Shown here: positions 57,242-64,000 of the stretch, piece after piece
How the letters are laid out: every line of letters begins with the position of its first letter
How positions within the stretch are numbered: the first letter of the stretch is position 1
From: Strix aluco
Taxonomy: Eukaryota > Chordata > Aves > Strigiformes > Strigidae
Assembly: GCF_031877795.1 (NCBI RefSeq)
Contig: NC_133933.1
Span: 69,692,503-69,756,502, forward strand
Length of the DNA: 64,000 nt
Direction: 5' to 3'
The notes under the pieces: generated by a model
Seen by the model: the letters and a program-made list of their open reading frames with translations, nothing else
What the model was told of the DNA's origin: nothing
Database searches by the model: none
Program-made: the position numbers and the translations under genes

Positions 57242-57247
57242 AATAAA
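57242..57247 (+). terminator. Poly(A) signal of the first vanin gene
   Basis: This is the first clear AATAAA after the stop codon at 56,277, and it would give a 3' UTR of about 1 kb. Assignment rests on order and absence of an earlier signal. Confidence 0.55.
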
Positions 57248-57269
57248 AACATTGTTCGCATTTAATCTG

Positions 57270-59550
57270 ACCAAGGTCATAAAAAAATACTTGCAGGATG
57301 CAAAATACATCGGTTCTGAACGAAGTGAACTTTGTAAAAACAAGATTTTAGTCTGCAAATGTATTAAATTGTTACCCTCTACAATTCATTTAATAGGAAA
57401 ACACTCTGCTTGTTTGTGGAGAAAGAGTACTGTGTCTCTACTTTTGTAACTGCAGCCTAGGGCATGGTGTCTTGTTACAGCTAAGCAACATAACTACGTG
57501 CTGTTGCCAAAATGAGTGGCTTAGGATTTCCTCACCCCCGACCACGTGTCCTCAGTGCTTTGCAGTGATTGCTGGGTTGCAGCTGTGACCCTTCATACAG
57601 GCTTCTCCACAGCACGATTAACACTTCAAATCAGGAGTAGTCTTCCACGCAGCCTCTCTTAGCACAAGAAGAGGATCAGAATCACGATCTGAAGACAGAC
57701 TACCTCTGCAGCTAAGTTGATTTAGCATCAGACTGCATCCTGTTTCACAAAAGTAAGTCCTTAGATAACTGCCATCCTCGGGCAGTAGCAGAGACGGGGG
57801 AGAGTGCAGTACAGGGCTGGGGAGAGTGGACCGGGAGGATGGAGGTGTGACAAGTAGAGGGAGCTCTAGGGTAAGCTTCCTCTTACGTTGCCCAGAGCCA
57901 TGTATAGCCTGGACTGCTGTAGTTTCATTAAGTTTTATTCAGTGGGTTTGTGTGTTTAACTGGAGTTCGTTCCTTGTTCCTGCGTGAGCTCCCAGCTCTG
58001 CAGGCAGTAGGCAGTGGTGCTTGCTGGTACAGAAGCAGACAGGGATGTCTCCATCCCACTGTACCACAGAAGCCACCCTGTCCTGGCAGTTTGACTTGAA
58101 CTTTGCAGGGCAGTACCCCTGCAAACCGTAACTTTTTCTGCTCAGCCCTGCCAGGATAGTCACCCTTCTGGGCTGAGTGTTGTCCTAGATGTTGTTAAAC
58201 AAGGCAGTGTTTACTGCTTCCTCCTTCAGACTTATGTCTGATTGTGGTTAATGTGACTCAATCCATATTTTATTTGATAAGAAAACCAGGGTGGGGAGAA
58301 AAGTCTTCTAAGCTTCATTACTTCAGTTATCACTGAAATCTCTGTTGCACCTTTTAAAGGCTCTTATTTAAGGCTCCTAAATGAGCATGCTGTATCTAGT
58401 AATGTATGTAGAGAAATACCTAGATATGAATGTTACCAGATGCAAATCAACATTCCTAATAGTTGAAACCCTCAATCAGCTCTATTCTTGCAGGGAACGC
58501 CCTGGTACTTGCATTCATTCACTCATATTTCTGTCTTTTCTGAGACAGCTCTACAGTGACAGTCTGCTGTAGCCAAAGGCAGACAGCCTGTTCTGCTTCC
58601 AGCTATTCAGGAAATCTTCTCCCAATGAGAATACTGCAACTACTAGAAAGTCAAAAAATGGAAAATGTCATAGCAAAAAATGCATGTGAACTGACTTGAA
58701 GATTAAAAATTAAGGCCTCTTAATACATAGCATATTCCTGGGGACAAGAAATGTGAGCAGAGGAGCAGGCATGCCACTGCACCTGTTGAACTAGCCTGCT
58801 CTTCCACTTCAGGCTAGTGGCAGCCGGCCAATGAGGTGATTGCCTGCTTGATTTCAGAGGAAAACATTTCCTCCAGATGCATATTTCCTGGTGGAAAGCT
58901 GTTGCAAAGTGATGTACAGCTAAACAGAAGTGACTGGGAGAGCCACTGGGATAAATGCAAGGGCCAGTTCTGTTGCTGTCATGTTAAGTGTATTACACCT
59001 AAATACAGAGAGATGCTAATGCAATTAATTTGGTCTAAAGAAACTCAGGAAAGCAAGCTGCACATACTAACACATAGCACAGGAATTGGGGAATATGAAG
59101 ACACTAGAATAAAGCAGTTCTTAAGATCCTTAGTTTTTCCACTCAAACTTCACAGACAACTGGCTCCAGGAGTGACATATCCATCTTTTATCTGGGTATC
59201 AGAGTTGAGCCAACATAGATAGCAAAAAGCAGTCAATGGCAGAGAAAAGTATAACAAGAAAAACTGGACTGTTCTTTCTGGCCATGTGTTTAATTACTTA
59301 TTTTTATATTGGCACAATTAATCTTGGCATTGCCTGTTTTTTTAGTCTTGTTGAGTTGCGACATCCTTACTGTGTACTGCTATACTTTCCCTTACGTCAC
59401 CAGCAATGCTTGATTCCAAGGTAATGCTTTAACAGACCAGCACTTCCTCCTTCCTTCAAAGTTAAACTTTGTCCTTCTTTTCTTTTCAATGCATGCTCCT
59501 TTTGCACCGTTTGTCTGTGGCTCAGAGCATTCTAGAAGTTGTGAGGGACC
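57270..59550. other. Region between the two vanin genes
   Basis: No exon with vanin similarity, repeat or RNA gene was recognised. It should include the promoter and perhaps leader sequence of the second vanin. Confidence 0.5.
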
Positions 59551-59554
59551 AGCC

Positions 59555-62500
59555 ATGCTCCCTTCCCAGACTCTCCTGCACACTGCAGTGTTCGCACTCA
59601 CAGTCCTTCAGGCCCTTGCCTCTGACACCTTCATTGCAGCCGTCTACGAGCACGCAGTCATCCTGCCAGATGCTGCTGCTGAACCTGTTTCTCCTGAGGA
59701 TGCTTTGGCCTTGATGAACAAAAACATGGATGTCTTGGAGGAAGCCATCAAGGAAGCTGCCCAGCAGGTACTCGGTGTGTTGTGAGCATTGTTAATTAGT
59801 GTTTTCTTCTCCTGCTGACCCTCCTGGTTATCTGTTGATGGGTGAAATCTTAACGGAGCCTGTTGTGTCAGGGTGCCCACATCATTGTGACTCCTGAAGA
59901 CGGCATTTATGGCTGGCATTTCACAAGAGAAGCCATCTACCCCTACCTGGAGGATATCCCTGATCCGGCAGTGAACTGGATTCCCTGCACCGATCCCACA
60001 AGGTGATTTCTTCTGCAGTTATTTATGTGGTTTCAAACTAGTGTCTCCTGGAGTCATGAGCTGCTCCCAATAAATGCCTAAGAACTGCTAATACTTTTGA
60101 CATGAGGGGTAAGTTTCAATTAAAGTTGTATATGAAGGTAAGTTACACAGTAAAATATATAGCATGTCCATGACTAATTGATGAGGGAACTCTCTTAAAA
60201 AATATATTTTTTGAATTAGATACTTTAAAGAGAAATCCAAACAATATATGGATTTTGGGTTACTGAATGTAAAGGTCAGTAGTCAAAGTCCAATCCTCCG
60301 AGTGATACAAACCCAGAAACTTTTAATCTTAGTTTTTCACAATTAAGATACGATAAAGTCTGAATTGCTAGAGCCTGTGTGCTGTAGAACATGATGTGTC
60401 ATTCAAGCATCGTGTTCCAGTAGGGACAAGCTAACCTATAGTTGAGTGCTGGACTTCAGATCCATACAGCATGCAATGCATGCTCAGCCATGAAACCACA
60501 GCTGTGGTGTGCCTTTTTCAGCACGGCTTTCTGCACCTGCTCAGTGATGAGGTGCTTAGAGCATGTTATGACACCTGTGAGGCTGCAATTCCTCAACAGT
60601 CCTGAGAGGAGTATTCACAATGGGGAGAAGTGCAGGATGTGCAACTTTTTACTGAGACATAAGTACCTGAAATATACAGTCTTTCAGTGAATGTGGGGTG
60701 TGGGGTGGCCACGTGTCTGCAGGTCTTTAGTACTTCGCACAGTTTTTGTGGAGATGATCTCTGTGTCTCTTCACTGCTTTAAATCAGGGTTTTCATTAGC
60801 ACCTTGTGGGAATATAACACCTGCCATCACAGTCTGGCATGCCCTATTCCTTGCCGTATATGTATCTTGCCTGGTGGTCCTCCTGTGTGGTCCATGCACA
60901 CCTTGCAAAGCCATATGCATTGCTACCTTACAGAGGGGGATGTATCCTCTCTTTCCAGCCTGGTACAGATGCTTCAGAGGTGCTGCCAGTTTATGGCACA
61001 TGTCCTGTCACATCTTGAAATGAATATCCCACTCTGTTCATGCCATGGCTAGAGAACTGTGTGCTCCCATCTGTGGGAGGAGATTAATTGCCTTGACCAC
61101 ATCAGCTGCACTATTCCACAGCTTGACTCTGCTTGGTATGTTGGAGGCCCAGAGCTACAGTCCTCGGGTGCCGCTATGCCAGATGCTAAGATATTCTCCT
61201 GTGTGACACCAAGTTAGTCTGTCAGTGATTCCTCTCCTACCTTTTCCCAGCCCTAGGATTATCTCCTTGCTGCAGAGCATGTTCCGGGTGCTGCGGGATG
61301 CTGGCAGGTAGCCCAGGGGTGACATGTCCCTCTGGATGCCGATGGGAAGGCTCCGGGACCTACTCCAGGCATGGCAGGCAACCTGAGGGACTGCTGCAGC
61401 AACCCTGTGTATCTGCCTGCCCTGCCATGACTGCAGGATCAGAATCACTCCAGCACTCCACTGACAGCACAGATTTCATTAGTCTTTTTTTCTTCTTTTC
61501 CCTAAAATACATTAGATTTGCTCGTGCTCCAGTGCAGGAACGACTCAGCTGCATGGCCAGGAATAACTCCATCTATGTGGTTGCAAACATTGGGGACAAG
61601 AAGCTGTGTAACTCCAGTGATCCCAGCTGTCCCAGTGATGGTCACTATCAGTACAATACCAACGTCGTCTTTGACTCAGAGGGGAAACTGGTGGCTCGTT
61701 ACCACAAGGTAAAGTGGCCTTGAAAAATCAGGAGCTATTTTTCCACTACTTCCAGAATGTCTCCATTTGGTAAGAGAATTAAATGCCACTCATAGTCACA
61801 TGGCAGATTTTTCTTCTGTTTATAATTTAAAGGAAGCTTTCTCTTGCTGTGAAGTGTTGGCTCTAAATTTGCATTTGCTGTCATGTTTCTCAAAACAGAC
61901 TAGCATGAAAAATGATTGCTCAGGTCCAATTTAATGACATGTAGTTTGGTTGATTTCCTCAGTTCATTAACTCCCTATTACTGGAAATTCTGCTGCTTAA
62001 GCAGCTTTAGTTTTCAGTGCCAGGTTTTCACCAGACTACCCCTTCGCATTCCAGATTTTAAAATGTTCATCTGCATCTCATCTTAGATGAGTAGTCTGAT
62101 TTAAGGAAGACAGGCCCTTTCCTATTGTTTTTTTTTCTGATGATGTTTCAGCACAGTTTTTGCATAACAGGTATTATCTGCACAAAACCTTGGACCTAAG
62201 CTGGGTATAGAAAGAGATGAGGGTATTGAAACATTTGCACACTTTGAAAGTATATTCTTTCAGTTTTATGTGGCTACCTGCAAGGTTCATCGAAGTTGTC
62301 TGGGGGTCATGTGCCAGATGTCATGCCAATGTGGCTAGACTGAAGTCAGTTGTTTATTTAATGCACCTCGGGCCCATTTCACCTAGTTCTTCAGAGACAG
62401 TGCCAAGATATTTCTTTGTGAGTAAACTGGGTGAGTGGGACACTGATAATGTGAGTCTGGTCCCCCACGTGACAGCCTGGCACAGCCCAGGCACTGAGTT

Positions 62501-63466
62501 ACAAGTTCAGTAAACTTGAACCTCTTTTCTGGCTCAGTGCACAGGTTTATTGTCCAGGCCACCTGGAGATTAAAGGACTCTTATAATAAATGTGAATATG
62601 AAGGAAGAAGGAAAATGTTGGAAAGCTAAGAATGTGGCAAACTTGGATTTTTCTGTTGGCTGAGGTCATCTGTCTTTCCCTCATCACCACAGCCTTTGTT
62701 TCTTCTCCACTCTGCAGTCTCCCAGTACTGTCTCGTGCTTCCTGCTGGAGCTGTGTGCTTCCAGTCCTTCTGCACATCTCCACACCAAGGTCACCAATCC
62801 TGTCTCTTGGCATCAGATCCTTCATGCTCCTCTTCCATTATTATTTCTCCTCTGTGTGTCTTTCAGGTCACCAAAATTATAAACTAGGTGGGGAGAATGG
62901 AGAGATTGTTTTTATGGGAGTTGCAGGTGGCTGACACCAACAGACCTGCAGATAGCCAGCTGCTTTTCTAGCTAGATGCCAGGGCAATATGTGTCTCCCC
63001 ATATCCACCTTTTGGGCACTACGGTGATCATACAATTTTAGCCTGACTTCCTACATGTGAAGGCTTCAAACACAGATCAAAAAACTTCTCTGGTCGTTCT
63101 GAACATTTTTAGGGAATGACTTCAGGATATTGCAGTAGGTGCCTTTAAGTGGTTTCTCTTTTTTCCTTCTACAGTATAATCTCTTTATGTCAGAAATTCA
63201 GTTTAATTACCCAAAAGAGCCAGAAGCCATCACCTTTGAGACCCCCTTTGGAAAGTTTGGCATTTTCACTTGTTTCGACATCCTTTTCCATGAGCCTGCC
63301 GTGGTCCTGGTGAGCGAGTTGCAGGTGGACACCGTGCTTTTCCCCACAGCTTGGATGAACGTCCTGCCATTTCTGACTGCAGTTGAGTTTCACTCTGCCT
63401 GGGCTATGGGCATGGGTGTCAACTTCCTAGCTGCTGATACACACTACACCAACATGTCTATGACAG
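59555..63466 (+). CDS. VNN: Second vanin / pantetheinase family gene, 3' part beyond the window
   Basis: Exons are 59555-59767, 59872-60002, 61516-61708 and 63175-63466. Their lengths (213, 131, 193, 292 nt) and phases are identical to the first four exons of the upstream vanin. The window ends before exon 5, so about 276 residues are seen. The signal peptide ([20 protein letters not shown]) is followed by [11 protein letters not shown]. The triad is present: Glu80 in [10 protein letters not shown], Lys179 in ARYHK and Cys212 in [13 protein letters not shown], here with the usual Phe after Cys. An in-frame ATG 66 nt upstream (59,489) would bury the signal peptide, so I prefer 59,555. Possible N-glycosylation sites are NNS, NSS and NMS. 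Whether it ends in a GPI signal cannot be seen. Likely function is pantetheine hydrolysis. Confidence 0.93.
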
Positions 63467-63619
63467 GTAATTAATTCTGTGTATGAAAAAGCTTTATAAC
63501 CATGAATCTTTATTCTCCGTTCTGCAAGGTGATTTTGCAGAAGAATATACTGTATTTATCTGAAAGGTGAAGAGTCTAGTCATCAAACTGTAAACCTGAC
63601 AAATCCTGTCCCTACTGGT

Positions 63620-63840
63620 TCACAGAATCACAGAATCATCTGGGTTGGAAAAGACCTTGAAGATCATCCAGTCCAACCATTAACCTAGCACTGACAGTTC
63701 CCAACTACACCATATCCCTCAGTGCTATGTCGACCCTACTCTTAAACACCTCCAGGGATGGGGACTCCACCACCTCCCTGGGCAGCCCATTCCAACGCCT
63801 AACAACCCGTTCTGTAAAGAAATGCTTCCTAATACCTGAT
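63620..63840 (-). repeat. CR1 LINE 3' tail, antisense, in intron 4 of second vanin
   Basis: Begins cacagaatcacagaatcatc and runs through the inverted CR1 tail (ccaccacctccctgggcagc, ttccaacgcctaacaacccg) to about the cttcctaatacc position. It retains two copies of the terminal repeat unit and matches the 5.57 kb copy closely. Its 5' truncation point is near 63,840. Confidence 0.9.
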
Positions 63841-64000
63841 TCCATACGAGGCACAGCAAAACTTCTGGTGTTTTCTTTTCTTCTCCCTTTCTTAGGATTT
63901 TCCTTTCTTTCTTTTAATGCCTCTAAACAAGTAGTAAGTTACTGCCCCTTCTACCTGAGTAGAAACTTCTGAAACTTAGGCTCTTTCCTTCTCCACCTCT

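Noticed and set aside
59489-59554. Upstream in-frame ATG extending the second vanin by 22 residues
   Set aside because: It would place a polar, cysteine-containing segment before the signal peptide. The downstream ATG matches the length of the upstream paralogue's first exon exactly.
61060-61420. GC-richer block in intron 2 of the second vanin with frames on both strands
   Set aside because: No similarity to vanin exons or known repeats, and the exons on either side already join in phase without it.

Overview
This is nuclear DNA of a bird. Three things point there: CR1 LINE fragments, an avian class III-like endogenous retrovirus with 5-bp target duplications, and compact genes in the order RPS12 - SLC18B1 - vanin - vanin, which (from memory) matches the mammalian arrangement. 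The species cannot be told from the sequence alone.

Layout. Bases 1-18,660 hold no gene I can support. They contain an isolated CpG-rich patch (about 7.95-8.27 kb), an old antisense CR1 remnant (about 6.1-6.68 kb), a younger antisense CR1 tail (about 5.57-5.75 kb) and a solo LTR with a 5-bp target duplication (13,473-14,079). RPS12 lies on the minus strand (22,676 to about 18,660) with five coding exons, a non-coding first exon and three intronic snoRNA candidates (two C/D box, one H/ACA box). The 8.6 kb between RPS12 and SLC18B1 holds a two-LTR provirus-like fossil (26,274-28,593), a possible antisense LTR (30,287-30,638), a 51-bp tandem duplication and the CpG-island promoter of SLC18B1. 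SLC18B1 (plus strand, coding 31,256-48,550, 14 exons) encodes a vesicular polyamine transporter of the major facilitator superfamily. Its last intron carries a sense-oriented CR1 fragment. Two tandem vanin/biotinidase-family genes follow on the plus strand: a complete one (50,936-56,277, 7 exons, 497 residues, no visible GPI-anchor tail) and a second cut off by the window edge (59,555 to 63,466, exons 1-4).

How the genes relate. RPS12 and SLC18B1 are transcribed divergently from separate CpG islands. RPS12 is a housekeeping 40S ribosomal protein gene that doubles as a snoRNA host. The vanins are probably secreted or cell-surface amidohydrolases (pantetheine hydrolysis to pantothenate and cysteamine is the known family reaction) and arose by tandem duplication. 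Their first four exons have identical lengths.

All exon boundaries were read by eye from GT/AG sites, reading frame and family similarity recalled from memory. No search or alignment was run. I found no clear evidence of a previously undescribed system. The best leads are the vanin pair (active-site neighbour change, missing GPI tail, patchy near-identity), the snoRNA set, the orphan CpG patch, and the internal repeat array of the provirus fossil.
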